Of a DNA stretch of 64,000 bases, positions 54,501 through 63,373 are shown piece after piece (position 1 is the stretch's first letter; each line of letters begins with the position of its first letter). A program made the translations under genes and the position numbers. The notes beneath the pieces were generated by a model that was given only the letters and a program-made list of their open reading frames with translations, did not search any database and had not been told where the DNA came from. The stretch is from NCBI RefSeq assembly GCF_036345175.1, contig NZ_CP107780.1, positions 6,262,001 through 6,326,000 of the forward strand. Reading direction: 5' to 3'. The stretch comes from Streptomyces sp. NBC_00576. Its GTDB lineage: Bacteria > Actinomycetota > Actinomycetes > Streptomycetales > Streptomycetaceae.

Positions 54501-54851
54501 CCGCACGTCCAGCTCCGCCGTGTCGAGCCGGACCCCCTCGACGACGAAGCGATACCAGCCCTTGCCGCTGCGGATCACCGACTCCGCGGGCTGGGTGCCT
54601 GCCGGATCGAGCGCCCTGCGCAGCGAGTTGACGTGAGTCGGCAGCACCTTGCGACCGCCTGCGGGCGGCTCCGTCCCCCACACCGCGTCGAGCAGCCGCT
54701 CATGACTCACCAGGGCCCCTTGGCGCAGCAGAAGCGCGGCCAGTACCGCCTGCCGCTTGGCTGGACCCAGCTCCAGGGGTGTTCCACCCCGCCATGCCCG
54801 TAACGGCCCGAGCACCTCTAATCGAAGCGGCTGAGGAGATCCGCCGTCCAC
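51552..54851 (-). CDS. AfsR/SARP-type regulator with NB-ARC and TPR domains
   Basis: A 1099-residue protein. Residues 8-95 are an OmpR-like winged helix, about 100-250 a bacterial transcriptional activator (BTAD) domain, then an NB-ARC ATPase with GGAAGIGKTALAVHW (Walker A) near 333 and LVLLDNAAS (Walker B), and tetratricopeptide-like repeats from about 690 to the end. GTG start. Two TTA codons (51960, 54801) suggest bldA-dependent expression. Such regulators activate antibiotic genes; here it lies on an integrated island, so it may control island genes or be an acquired pleiotropic activator. Confidence 0.9.
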   Translation of the reverse strand: MDGGSPQPLRLEVLGPLRAWRGGTPLELGPAKRQAVLAALLLRQGALVSHERLLDAVWGTEPPAGGRKVLPTHVNSLRRALDPAGTQPAESVIRSGKGWYRFVVEGVRLDTAELDVRGDEALRTVASGDLASAADQLSAALALFRGEPLANLPGPFAQEERQRLEERRRTLRLERLKCLVLLARFGEALGGLGGLAAFDRYDEALTALRLRALYGCGRQAEALKAYEDLRVRLRDELGADPGEELRRVHEAVLHQDDAFLLRPPAPSPPRLTKPRESAVPAELPHDAPGFAGRTDELARLHALLPPTQERGAANTVVISAIGGAAGIGKTALAVHWAHQVRDLFPDGQLYVNLHGFDHDREPLEPGEALELLLRSLGLAASEIPPHHEAQGRVFRTLLAGRRMLVLLDNAASAEQVRPLLPSSPTCGVVVTSRNRLGDLVAHDGAHALSLDILQPDEARALLSRTLGADRVAADERAVGELIRLCGSLPLALRVAAARLAGDPGLRTADLVAEMAEGNRLQALEPEGEASSPLRTAFSVSYQVLAPGARRLFRLLGLFPGAEFTAEASSALLDTPLPQARRLLGALAAAHLIESATAGRYRFHDLLREYAQERALVEEAATDREAALKRLLIWYLNATRATAGTWLFPELPRDLGHGGQPGLPSPTEASQWLEAERANLLAFINHAAQHGPRLVAWHMVNALFGYFWLQLPRAAWQAIALTSLEAATAECDLFGQAAMHFSLGLIQSDRGDPSQALEHHSRVLDISRELGWATGEAAALGGTGQAEWYMARLDSAHEHVTAGMRIAREAGNPYFETLGLVVIGLTCRDLGRLNEAAEQLELAVIRNKQISWWDDSLALQNLGWVYWELGRLTDGLGVLVPRVTAGEGDGNRTARATVLDAVAKINIALGRHDEALEQAEHAFAMAKDKGRRWIQASILNTVATAHRELAHFDRSIRLGTQSLALARESRYRRPEADSLVGLSLTLKEMGRNSEARAHAERALAVARDHSFRVVEGQALTVLSETADSEEAHVTAVRLGQEALAVHRETGHRPGEARTLLALARAHRKTDGAAAELMRQQAWDIFSDIGVPAKEYKDPAR

Positions 54852-54960
54852 GTGAAGCCCCCGTTCCCGTGAGTCATCGAAATTTCATCAGAATTGCAGC
54901 ACCCTCGACCAGGGTGATGGACACGACATCGCACAACCCGCACAACCAAAAGGAGCCCGA

Positions 54961-55050
54961 GTGACCGAAGTGGAGTTGGTGGCCACCGCGTTGGCCACAG
55001 AGGTGGCGGCCGGGGTGCGGGTGTCGCCATGGCGATCTCGCTACTGGTAG
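54961..55050 (+). pseudogene. Truncated small gene (29 residues)
   Basis: GTG behind AAAAGGAG starts TEVELVATALATEVAAGVRVS and stops after 29 residues. The opening resembles small Streptomyces proteins that continue with an Ala-rich helical region; here it is cut short, probably by deletion. The flanks 54852-54960 and 55051-55221 hold no gene and should contain the promoters of the AfsR-like and Crp-like genes. Confidence 0.4.
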
Positions 55051-55221
55051 AAGCAAGCAAGGACCACCGCGGGCCAGGTCGGGAGGCCCGCAGGAACACA
55101 TACGGCATCACGTCCGGGCGGGGTTTCGGAGCCTCGGTTGCAGGGGCACAGTGACGGGACCCCCTGGTTGTTTCGGAGAGGCCCTCCTTGATGACCATGC
55201 CTGAACGTGGAGGGATGGTGG

Positions 55222-55932
55222 ATGCACGTGACGGTGCCCAAGGAGGCCGAGGGATGGCCGGCGCGCAGTCTGCTGGGGAGGCTGTCTTCCCCGGCGCGGC
55301 GGGAACTGCTCGACCTGGGGACCGGGGTTCGGTTCGATGCGGATGCCGTGCTGATGCGGCAGGGGATGAACGACAGGCACGTACTACTGCTGTCGTCCGG
55401 TCTCACGAAGGTCACAGCGGTCGTGGAGAACGGTGAGACCTCGCTCCTGGCCGTCAGGGCCGGCGGCGACACGGTAGGCGAGATGGCCGCCATGGACGGG
55501 TCCGCCCCGCGCTCGGCGACGGTCACCGCTTGCGGTCCGCTGACCGCCCGGGTGTTGCAGGACGGTGCACTGCGGGAACTGCTCATGCGCCGCCCCGAGG
55601 TCTCCATGGCCCTGACCGCGGTCGTCGCCGATCGGCTGCGCTGGGCCAACCGCAGGCGTCTGGACTTTCGGGGGTATCCGGCGAAGGTGCGTCTGGCCCG
55701 GGTGTTGGTGGAGCTCGCCGCGTCCTACGGAACTCCCCGGGCCGAGGGGGTGGTGATCGACATCCGACTGACGCAGCCGGAGCTTGCAACGCTGATCGGC
55801 GCCGCGGAGACGACGATCCACAAGGTACTGCGCGAACTACGAGAAGAGTGCCTGGTGGAGACGGGCTACCGGGCCACCGTCATCAGGAACCTGCCCTGGC
55901 TGAGGCGGCTTGCGGACCTGGCGGACGAATGA
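55222..55932 (+). CDS. Crp/Fnr-family transcriptional regulator
   Basis: A 236-residue protein. N-terminal cyclic-nucleotide-binding fold (about 20-130) has a phosphate-binding cassette GEMAAMDGSAPRSATV, keeping the Glu and the Arg-Ser that contact the cyclic nucleotide in CAP. C-terminal winged helix (about 150-225): TQPELATLIGAAETTIHKVLREL. ATG at 55222 is preferred for GGAGGG 8 bases upstream. It is next to a Pycsar-type membrane protein and a cyclase-like gene, so it may sense the nucleotide that cyclase makes. Confidence 0.85.
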   Translation: MHVTVPKEAEGWPARSLLGRLSSPARRELLDLGTGVRFDADAVLMRQGMNDRHVLLLSSGLTKVTAVVENGETSLLAVRAGGDTVGEMAAMDGSAPRSATVTACGPLTARVLQDGALRELLMRRPEVSMALTAVVADRLRWANRRRLDFRGYPAKVRLARVLVELAASYGTPRAEGVVIDIRLTQPELATLIGAAETTIHKVLRELREECLVETGYRATVIRNLPWLRRLADLADE

Positions 55933-55949
55933 CCGAAGCCGAACCGACG

Positions 55950-56468
55950 TCAGCGCAGCATCGGCTGCAGGGCCACGCTCAGTCCCGCGCTGACGCCCAT
56001 GACGGCCGTGCACGCCACCGCTCCAGTCAACCAGCGGTACTTGAGAACGGCGACGTGGGCGAGGAACCGCACGGTGTGTGACAACTCCCTGCGATCCGCG
56101 GCCTCGTCCGCGGGCGCGTCTTCGGCGGGCAGGATGTCGGGGCCCGACTTAAGGTGGACGAAGCTGTACCGGTTGGCGGCCCGACCTCGCAGCAACCGCG
56201 GACTCAATGCTGCTGCCAGACTCACCGCGCCACCGATCAGGCCGCAGACGAACAGGGTTAGCAGCGTCCCCGCGAACGCCCCGGCCGCGCCTCCCTGTTC
56301 GCAGACGAGCACGACCCCACGACTCCATGCCCCTGCCGTGCCGGCCAGTCCTGCTTGCACCGCCGCCAGGATGCCGGCCTTCGCGTCCGCGTGCTGGTGG
56401 GTCGTCTGCAGCGCGGTGAACATGTACTGCGCGGAGCGGCTGTCGGTTGCCTGGACGCTGGGTGTCAT
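55950..56468 (-). CDS. DUF5706 / Pycsar-type membrane effector-like protein
   Basis: A 172-residue membrane protein. The opening HADAKAGILAAVQAGLAG matches the conserved ADxKAxx block at the start of the first membrane helix of DUF5706 (PycTM) proteins. Further hydrophobic segments lie at about 59-90 and 144-169, with a soluble loop between. PycTM effectors damage the membrane when bound to cCMP or cUMP. Strong GGAGGAG site before the ATG. It is divergent from the cyclase-like gene, 285 bp away, whereas known Pycsar pairs are co-oriented. Confidence 0.7.
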   Translation of the reverse strand: MTPSVQATDSRSAQYMFTALQTTHQHADAKAGILAAVQAGLAGTAGAWSRGVVLVCEQGGAAGAFAGTLLTLFVCGLIGGAVSLAAALSPRLLRGRAANRYSFVHLKSGPDILPAEDAPADEAADRRELSHTVRFLAHVAVLKYRWLTGAVACTAVMGVSAGLSVALQPMLR

Positions 56469-56753
56469 GGACGTCTCCTCCGTCGGCGGGGGTGCGCTGC
56501 ATCCAGTAACGGATGACAGCCCTGGCCGAACCAGTCACTTCTGCGGGTTCTGGAGCCTCGCGAGCGTTCACAGATCCCGGCATCCCGTATTTCCACAGGG
56601 TTCACACCGAGGCGCGGGTGTACGACTGCAGGACCGGCGCTCGTACGAGGGGGGAGCGGGCGCCATTCTGTCGAGGAGCAAAATCGGTTGGCTGGCAAAG
56701 GATTTGGGTGAAAACGGGGCCTGCCCCCTCAAGTGCGTGCAGCGAGAGGTGTC

Positions 56754-57665
56754 ATGACAGCGAACGGTACGGAAGAAACGAACGGCGCCGGAGCGTTCGA
56801 GCGCAGGCTGCTGCTGGCGGTCGACGCGAAGGGATACGGCCGCGCCGATGCGGTGACGCAGCGTGAGTTCCAGGAGGGGATCATGCGGCTGCTGGGCAGA
56901 GCAGCGGCCACGTCCCGGCTGGACCGTGCGGGATGGGTGACCCAGCAAGGAGGTGACTCCGTGTTCGCCGTCCTGCCCGAGAAGGCTTACGAGCCCGACC
57001 TGATCGACACGTTCATGCGAGCTTTGGACGCGGGACTACGAGCCTTCAACGGGAACCGGGTAGCACAAGCCCGGCTCAGGCTCAGGGCAGCCGTCCACTT
57101 CGGCCCGGCCTCGCTGGGCGCCAACGGTTTCGTCGGGCGGGCCCCGGTCGAGACCGGACGCATCCTCGACTGCGCGGCCCTGCGCAGGGCTCTGGACGTG
57201 GCGCCGGATGCCTGCCTGGCCGTCGCCGTGTCGGCGACGGTCTTCGACGATGTCGTCGGGGCCGCGTACACGAGCATTCCGGCGGACCAGTTCCGTCAGG
57301 TACAGGTTGAGGAGAAGGAATACCGGGGGCGGGCCTCGATCTGGGTCCCGGGCGTCGACGTATGGCAGTTGGACCTCGAGCCGGTCCGGCAGGTGACCGC
57401 GCCGGGCACCGCAGGGCCCGGGACCGGCGAAGTGGGTCGAGGCGCGGAACAAGCGCCGCGGCCGTCTGAGGGGCCCGCCGTTCCCATGAACGAGAGCGGC
57501 GGGCCCCTGGTGCAGATCGACGTTGAGGCGAAGGAGGTAGCGGGGACCGCGACCCTGGTGCGCACGGACCGCCCCGAAGGCACCATCAAGGGCACCGCCA
57601 AGATCGATCGCCTGGACGGGACATTCGTCGGGGCGGACATCCGTACCACCGGGGACGAGAAGTGA
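56754..57665 (+). CDS. Class III nucleotide cyclase-like protein
   Basis: A 303-residue protein. Residues about 17-190 look like a class III cyclase homology domain: LLLAVDAKGYGR (metal Asp D24), QQGGDSVFAVLP (metal Asp D68), LRLRAAVHFGPASLG. The catalytic Asn-x3-Arg segment is not clear (PVETGRILD), so activity and base choice are uncertain; small uridylate/cytidylate cyclases (PycC) show similar drift. The C-terminal 60 residues are beta-rich, with alternating GTA/GTIKGTAKI pattern. Ends in a GTGA overlap with the giant NTPase gene. Confidence 0.65.
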   Translation: MTANGTEETNGAGAFERRLLLAVDAKGYGRADAVTQREFQEGIMRLLGRAAATSRLDRAGWVTQQGGDSVFAVLPEKAYEPDLIDTFMRALDAGLRAFNGNRVAQARLRLRAAVHFGPASLGANGFVGRAPVETGRILDCAALRRALDVAPDACLAVAVSATVFDDVVGAAYTSIPADQFRQVQVEEKEYRGRASIWVPGVDVWQLDLEPVRQVTAPGTAGPGTGEVGRGAEQAPRPSEGPAVPMNESGGPLVQIDVEAKEVAGTATLVRTDRPEGTIKGTAKIDRLDGTFVGADIRTTGDEK

Positions 57666-60600
57666 CCGCACGAGCGGCCGGGGCGGGCCGTGCCTTCGAG
57701 GACGTCGTCCGAGCGCGGACAGAGGCGGACTTCGTCGAGCGCGAGTGGCTGTACGACGAGATCGAGCGGGCTCTGGATTCCGACCGGGGCCAGTACGTCC
57801 TGGTGACGGGCGAGCCGGGAGCGGGCAAGACCAGCCTGCTCGCCGGTCTGGCGCGGGCACACCCCGAACGGCTTCGGTACTTCTTCAGACGGGACAGCCG
57901 GATCGCGCTCACCGGCGGGGACGTCCAGTCCTTCCTGCTGGCCATCGGGCACCAGCTCGCCCGTGTGCGCCCGGAGATCTTCGCCCTGGAACACCTCGAA
58001 GTGGTGATCAAGCAGCACATCGACTCGGTCGCGGCCGAGGGCCGCGTGGTCGGCATCAAGATCGACGACCTCACGGTGTCGCCGTTCCACCGCACCGCCA
58101 CCCTGGAAGTCGAGCAGCGGATGCGCAACGTGGCGGGCAGGGCCAGCGCCGTCGAGATCGGCACCGCGAACCTGGAGCCCCGGCTGCTGGACCCGGACAA
58201 CCTGGCGCACCTGGCACTGATCGGGCCCGCGCAGGTGCTGGCCGCGCAGGATCCCGAGGCCAGGATCGTCATCCTGCTCGACGCGCTGGACGAGATAGCC
58301 GACGACGACACGACCGAGCCCAGGAAGGGGCTCCTGCGCTGGCTGGCGCGCTCTCCAGAACTGCCCGCCAACGTCAAAGTGGTCATCACCTCACGACCGC
58401 ACTCCGGGCTGCGGCTGTTCCGCGCGGCCCGAGAGGACCGTCTCACCGACGTGGTCATCGACGCCGGTTCACCCCAGGTCGTGGGCGACCTCCACACATA
58501 CGCGAACCGTGTCCTGGAGACGGAAGCCGTCATCGCCGCGGAGAGGACCAGGGGCAGTCTCCCGGGCAGCACCAAGCGGTACGCCGTCCACAGGGCCGCC
58601 GGGAACTTCCTGTTTCTGGCCACCTACGCGCGGGCGCTGATCGACGCCGCCGAGAAACAGAACGACGAGATGGTCGGCAGGCTGCTCGCCTTCAGTGGCG
58701 TACCGGGCGATCTGCCCGGGCTGTACGGGTTCTTCGTGGAATTGGTCCGCGAGGAACTCACCCCGTGGCCGAGGGGCAGGGGCGGTCCGTCGTCCGGCTG
58801 GGAAGGGGTCGGCCGGCCGATCATCGGCGTGCTGACCGTGGCGCGGGAGGCACTGACGGAGGAGCAGCTCACCGCGCTGTCCGGTACTCCCGTGAGCGCG
58901 GATCCCGCCCGGAAGCTCCTCGATGGCCTGCGCTGGCTGCTGGAACGCCGAAACGACCGGATCGCCTTCTTCCACGCCTCGATCAGCGAGTTCCTCGGCG
59001 GGCGGGAAGCCCATGACAAGCACCCGGAGTGCTGGGTCGACGAGACCCTGTGGCACGAACGGATCGTGCGGCACTACCGCGGCGCCGCGCCGAGCTGGGC
59101 AGCGGTGGACTGGTCGCAGGTGGACCGCTACGGCCTGGCCCACCTCGCCGCCCACCTCCTGAAGACCGGGCCGGGCAGCTTCGACGAGGCCGTCGACCTG
59201 GTCTGCCCCGGTCTGCGCAAAGCCGCCAGGGTCGAGTTCGGAGCCGAGGGCCGGTTCCTCGAACTCGTCGACAGCATCGCCCACCACGTCGCGGACACCG
59301 CGCCTGTCGCCACCGGGCTGCCCGCGGTGACGTACCTCGCGGTCGTACGTCACCAGGCCGCACAGTTCAGCGGTGCGCTCCCGCCCCGGGTGATCGGCCT
59401 GCTCACCCGAACGGGCCGCCTCAGGGAGGCCCTGGAGCACGCGGCCGGGAACAAGCCGTCGCTGTGGCAGTTCACGGCCTTCGCGGAGATCCTGCATTAC
59501 GCACGCCCCAAACCCGGCGACCCCTCGCCCGACGACCTGTTGGACCTCCTGGTCGAGTCCGCGCTGACGATCCCGAAAAGCGGCGGCTTCTACGGCACCC
59601 GGGACGCGCGGACCGCGGCCGAGGCGGCCGCGCGACTGGTGGCACCGCACGATCTCGAACGCGCGCTGCGGCTGTGGCAGCACGGACAGGAGGTGCGATC
59701 GCGAGGATCCGGTACCGATGGGGAGGGGGCGTCGCGAGGATCCGGCACCGAGAAGGCGCCGGACGCCGTGTACCGCGCCGCCGTGGTCGCCGAACCAGAC
59801 CTGGACAAGGCCCGTGCCCTCATCGACGGGATCAGCAAGGGGCGCTGGTCCGACTACCTGGACCTGGCCGAGCGCGCCGATCCCGGAAGGGTCCCCGAGC
59901 TGCTGCGCGCGGCCGAGTCCGCCCTGGAGACCGTGGATCCGGTGACCCTTGTCCTGGCGCTGGCGAGGCTGGCCTCCCGGTGGGCGGCACACGATCCGGA
60001 CACCGGTCGGCGGCTGCTCGCCGAGGTGCGCGCGCAAGTGTTCGCGGCCGGCGAGGAGAGGAAAACCGAAGACCGACTGTTCGAGAAGCGACTCGACGAC
60101 TGTCTGGCCGAGGCGGCAGGTGTCCTGGCCGACGTGGACAGGACCACGGCGCGCTTTCTGCTGGCCCGTTTGGACACGGTCGCGACGGGGCCGGGACGCT
60201 CACTCCTCGACGGTATGCGGCTCTGGACCCGCTGGGAGCGGCCCGAGCGCGCGCGGACTCTCGCCGACAGATACCTCGCGCAGGCCCACGGCTTCCTGCG
60301 GGCCGCCGCCTGGGATCGACTCGATGTGATGAAGGCCCTCGGGCAGTCGAACCGGGCGGAGGAACTGCGGCTCGTGGAACGGATCCACGCCGCCCTCCCC
60401 GAGCCGCCTGCCGATGCGAAGGCGCACTCAATGCGCAGTGGGAAACGCGACGACGCACTGATTCACGTGCTGAAGACCATGGCCGAGTACGACGTCGACC
60501 GGGCGGAACAGATGGCCCGGGGTATAGCCCGAACCACTTGGAGGGACGACTGGTACGACCGGGACAGGGCCATGGCCGCGACCGCGGGCCCGGCCCGGGA

Positions 60601-62197
60601 GGTCTTCGGAAACGACCGGTACTCGGTCCTCGCGGGCATCGCCCACCTCCGCGTCACCCGAGGCGAGCCCCGACAGGCCGCCGAGATGCTGGAGGAACTG
60701 CTGAAGCTCGGGGAGGAGCCCGCACCGCTTCGTGGCGGCGACGGTGTCGGTGCGAGCTTCGCGAGTCCGTTGCCGGCGTCGAGTGAGCCTCCGGCAAGGA
60801 ACGACTGGGAACGGATGAATACCGGCGGTTTCATGGCCGTTTTCAATCTGAGTCATGCCTGGGGCGCTCGCGTGCGAGATCACTTCTTTCGCGATCCTGC
60901 CGACGTCGTCCGCGCGGTCGAGCTCTACTCGAGCGGCAACACCGCCAGAGCGGTGCGGCGGTTGGCGGAGGGGCTGGCGCACCGGGACCGCTCCGTGGCG
61001 GGCGCCGTCGTACGTTCCCTCGCCGACCCCGGGGAGCGGGCCATCGGTTTCGCGGAACTGCACCGGGCCGCGCACGGTCCCGTCAGCAGTTACTCCTATC
61101 ACTGGCCCGAGGCGGACGTGTTCTCCAAGGAGGTCGATCGGGCGCTCGGCGAATTGCCCCGCCACCGGTGGACGGTTCCCGACGCACACGTCGCGGAGCA
61201 GGAGGCGTGGGCGTACGCGCGTCCCGACCACCGTGTCCGGTTCGAGCTCGCCGTGCGTGCTCTGGGCTGCCGTACGGACGACATGGATGCGATTGAGGGG
61301 CAGACCTACCTGTCCTTCGCACATCACTTCTCCCAGGCTGTGTGGGTTTCGGAGGCGTACGCCGGGGACGTGATCGACGGGAGGAGCCCCCATGAGTCGT
61401 TCACGCAGGTCCATCCGGAGAATCTCAGCCTCCAGCACGACCTGGGCCGGCGCGATCTGGCCGAGATCATGGCGGCAGCATGCGCGTACCACGAGTACCG
61501 GATCGCCCGTGAGGTGCCAGGACACCGGATCCGCACGCCGAAGGTCCGCTTCGAAAACCCGGTCTACGCCGCCGCCGTGGACCTCGTGAGGCCCGCGCCC
61601 GGCGCCCCCCTCAGCCCTTCGTTCATCGAACGCCTGCGGAAGCTGCTCGACGACGGTAAGCTGCCCGCGGCAGCGGAACTGCTCGCGTTCGCCGCAGAAG
61701 TCAGGCCGGAGAACCAGCAGAGGCTTCGCGAGCTCGCCGCGGAGGTCATCGCGAAAGCCGGTGACGGTTCCGCGATCGGTGTGGAGGCACTGGTCGCCCT
61801 GGCGGTGTCGCCCGTCCTCGGTGACCTGGTGGATCCTGTCGGCCTCCTGGGCGAAGCCGACCGCTGCGACCCCCGCTATCCGTTCTATGAGTGGATCCGC
61901 AGGCATGTCGTGGTCCGTCTGTTCCCGGTCCTGTTGGAGCGGTCCCCGGCGGTCGCCCTCCGCAAGTTCTACGAGAACGCTTCGAGTGACTGGTCCTCCG
62001 CGATGTGGCTGCTGGAACACGCGCCGGACACCGTGCTCGACGCACTGGGCACCGGCGCGGCGGCCACCCTCGGCTCGGCCATCGCACGCGGGCTCGCCTG
62101 CACCTCTCCCGAAGGCCTGGCGCCCGATGTAGTGGACGGCGTCCGGCTCGCACAACTCGTAGCCGCCGGTCCGGCGGACAGGAGGCAGGCATCATGA
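57662..62197 (+). CDS. Giant STAND/AAA-type NTPase with helical repeats
   Basis: A 1511-residue protein. P-loop GEPGAGKTS at 50-58, Walker B IVILLDALDEI about 202-212, sensor VKVVITSRP about 239-247, then a winged-helix-like part ending FFHASISEFLGG, as in NACHT/STAND switches. From about 450 to the end it is helical, probably a superstructure that senses a ligand. A short Gly/Ser direct repeat (RGSGTDGEGASRGSGTE, about 680-697) forms a linker. GTG start overlapping the cyclase stop and ATGA to the TPR gene: one coupled operon. Confidence 0.8.
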   Translation: MTARAAGAGRAFEDVVRARTEADFVEREWLYDEIERALDSDRGQYVLVTGEPGAGKTSLLAGLARAHPERLRYFFRRDSRIALTGGDVQSFLLAIGHQLARVRPEIFALEHLEVVIKQHIDSVAAEGRVVGIKIDDLTVSPFHRTATLEVEQRMRNVAGRASAVEIGTANLEPRLLDPDNLAHLALIGPAQVLAAQDPEARIVILLDALDEIADDDTTEPRKGLLRWLARSPELPANVKVVITSRPHSGLRLFRAAREDRLTDVVIDAGSPQVVGDLHTYANRVLETEAVIAAERTRGSLPGSTKRYAVHRAAGNFLFLATYARALIDAAEKQNDEMVGRLLAFSGVPGDLPGLYGFFVELVREELTPWPRGRGGPSSGWEGVGRPIIGVLTVAREALTEEQLTALSGTPVSADPARKLLDGLRWLLERRNDRIAFFHASISEFLGGREAHDKHPECWVDETLWHERIVRHYRGAAPSWAAVDWSQVDRYGLAHLAAHLLKTGPGSFDEAVDLVCPGLRKAARVEFGAEGRFLELVDSIAHHVADTAPVATGLPAVTYLAVVRHQAAQFSGALPPRVIGLLTRTGRLREALEHAAGNKPSLWQFTAFAEILHYARPKPGDPSPDDLLDLLVESALTIPKSGGFYGTRDARTAAEAAARLVAPHDLERALRLWQHGQEVRSRGSGTDGEGASRGSGTEKAPDAVYRAAVVAEPDLDKARALIDGISKGRWSDYLDLAERADPGRVPELLRAAESALETVDPVTLVLALARLASRWAAHDPDTGRRLLAEVRAQVFAAGEERKTEDRLFEKRLDDCLAEAAGVLADVDRTTARFLLARLDTVATGPGRSLLDGMRLWTRWERPERARTLADRYLAQAHGFLRAAAWDRLDVMKALGQSNRAEELRLVERIHAALPEPPADAKAHSMRSGKRDDALIHVLKTMAEYDVDRAEQMARGIARTTWRDDWYDRDRAMAATAGPAREVFGNDRYSVLAGIAHLRVTRGEPRQAAEMLEELLKLGEEPAPLRGGDGVGASFASPLPASSEPPARNDWERMNTGGFMAVFNLSHAWGARVRDHFFRDPADVVRAVELYSSGNTARAVRRLAEGLAHRDRSVAGAVVRSLADPGERAIGFAELHRAAHGPVSSYSYHWPEADVFSKEVDRALGELPRHRWTVPDAHVAEQEAWAYARPDHRVRFELAVRALGCRTDDMDAIEGQTYLSFAHHFSQAVWVSEAYAGDVIDGRSPHESFTQVHPENLSLQHDLGRRDLAEIMAAACAYHEYRIAREVPGHRIRTPKVRFENPVYAAAVDLVRPAPGAPLSPSFIERLRKLLDDGKLPAAAELLAFAAEVRPENQQRLRELAAEVIAKAGDGSAIGVEALVALAVSPVLGDLVDPVGLLGEADRCDPRYPFYEWIRRHVVVRLFPVLLERSPAVALRKFYENASSDWSSAMWLLEHAPDTVLDALGTGAAATLGSAIARGLACTSPEGLAPDVVDGVRLAQLVAAGPADRRQAS

Positions 62198-63219
62198 CGC
62201 ATCCCGTCGACTCCGCGGTGGCGCAGGCCCATACAGACGTCATGGGGCTGTTCCGCCGCCATCCGGCCGGACTGGACGAGGTGTGCCGCGCGGTCCGGGA
62301 CCGGCTCACGGCGATGCCTGTCCTCGACCCGCACGATCCGCGCACCTGGAACTCGTACGCCCTGATCACGGCGGACGTACAGACGCTCCTCGGCTACCTG
62401 CGGGAAGCCGGCGTTGCGAGCGGCGAGTCGGAGCACTTCCGTGCCCTGCTGATCCGTGTCCTCTACTACCTCTACGAGTCCGAAAAAGCGAAGACAGGCG
62501 TCCTCCTCGCGGAGCTCGTCCACAGCGACTGGCAGGCACAGCTCGGGGAGGTGCACGCCGACACACTCAATGCCACGTCGCGGCTCGCCGCGTGTCTGTA
62601 CGCACAAGGGGAGCCGAAACGGGCTCGGCCGCTGTTCGAGCGGGTCCACCAGCAGCAGGCGAGCCAGTTCGGAGACGACGATCCCGCCACTCTCCGCGCG
62701 GCCTGCAACCTGGGGGCATGCCTCACCCAACTCGGCGAATACGGTGCGGCGTTCCTTCTCAACGAGGACACCGTACGGCGTTGTGAGCAGCAACTCGGAG
62801 AGGACCACGAGACGACGATCCTGGCCACCGAGAACCTCGCGGGCACCCTCTTCGGACTGGAGCGGCACCGGACCGCGCTGACCCTGTACCAGGACATCCA
62901 CCAGCGGCGGAGACGTGCGTCAGGCGAGAACTCCCTACTGACGCTGAATGCGGAGGCGAGCATCGCCATAACCCTTCACACGCTTGGGGACTACGAGACG
63001 GCACGCGCCGTCAACGCCGGCTTGCTGCCGAGATTCGAGCGCGTGGGCGGAAAGGACCACTCGGGCACCAAACACACGCACTCGCGTCTCGTGAAGAACC
63101 TCCGGGCACTCGGACGTTACGAGGAAGCCGAAGAAGTCCACGGCGGAAGACCGAAGTACGGATCGTCGACGCCCGAAGGAGGGCACGGGGCCCTTGCGCC
63201 TCGTCATCGAGGAACATGA
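62194..63219 (+). CDS. Tetratricopeptide-repeat protein (kinesin light chain type)
   Basis: A 341-residue protein with TPR_10/TPR_12-like repeats from about 120 on: HADTLNATSRLAACLYAQGE, DPATLRAACNLGACLTQLGE, ETTILATENLAGTLFGLERH, SLLTLNAEASIAITLHTLGD. GGAGG site; ATGA overlap with the NTPase gene. The last 25 residues are abnormal and run over an ATPase remnant, so the natural C-terminus may be lost. It likely works as a partner or sensor of the NTPase. Confidence 0.8.
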   Translation: MTHPVDSAVAQAHTDVMGLFRRHPAGLDEVCRAVRDRLTAMPVLDPHDPRTWNSYALITADVQTLLGYLREAGVASGESEHFRALLIRVLYYLYESEKAKTGVLLAELVHSDWQAQLGEVHADTLNATSRLAACLYAQGEPKRARPLFERVHQQQASQFGDDDPATLRAACNLGACLTQLGEYGAAFLLNEDTVRRCEQQLGEDHETTILATENLAGTLFGLERHRTALTLYQDIHQRRRRASGENSLLTLNAEASIAITLHTLGDYETARAVNAGLLPRFERVGGKDHSGTKHTHSRLVKNLRALGRYEEAEEVHGGRPKYGSSTPEGGHGALAPRHRGT

Positions 63220-63373
63220 GCGCTTCCAGCATCCGCCGCAGCGATTCGCGAAATCGTGGCAGGAGTTGGCAGCCTCCGCGCCCGAAGGAGGCACTCAGAT
63301 CATGTACGCCACCCACAGCCCCATCGTCGTCGACCGGGCCGCCATCAGATGCGCCATCGGCGCCGAGCGGTAG
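63194..63373 (+). pseudogene. AAA-family ATPase C-terminal remnant
   Basis: In a second frame over the end of the TPR gene: LRLVIEEHERFQHPPQRFAK, then GGTQIMYATHSPIVVDRAA and a stop at 63373. The ATHSP motif is the switch-His region of OLD/ABC-type ATPases that act in anti-phage systems. All upstream motifs are gone, so a deletion joined it to the TPR gene. Confidence 0.65.

Noticed and set aside
56754..57665. Firm naming of the cyclase as PycC
   Set aside because: Two metal Asp are visible but the Asn-Arg catalytic segment and base-selecting residues are not; called cyclase-like only.
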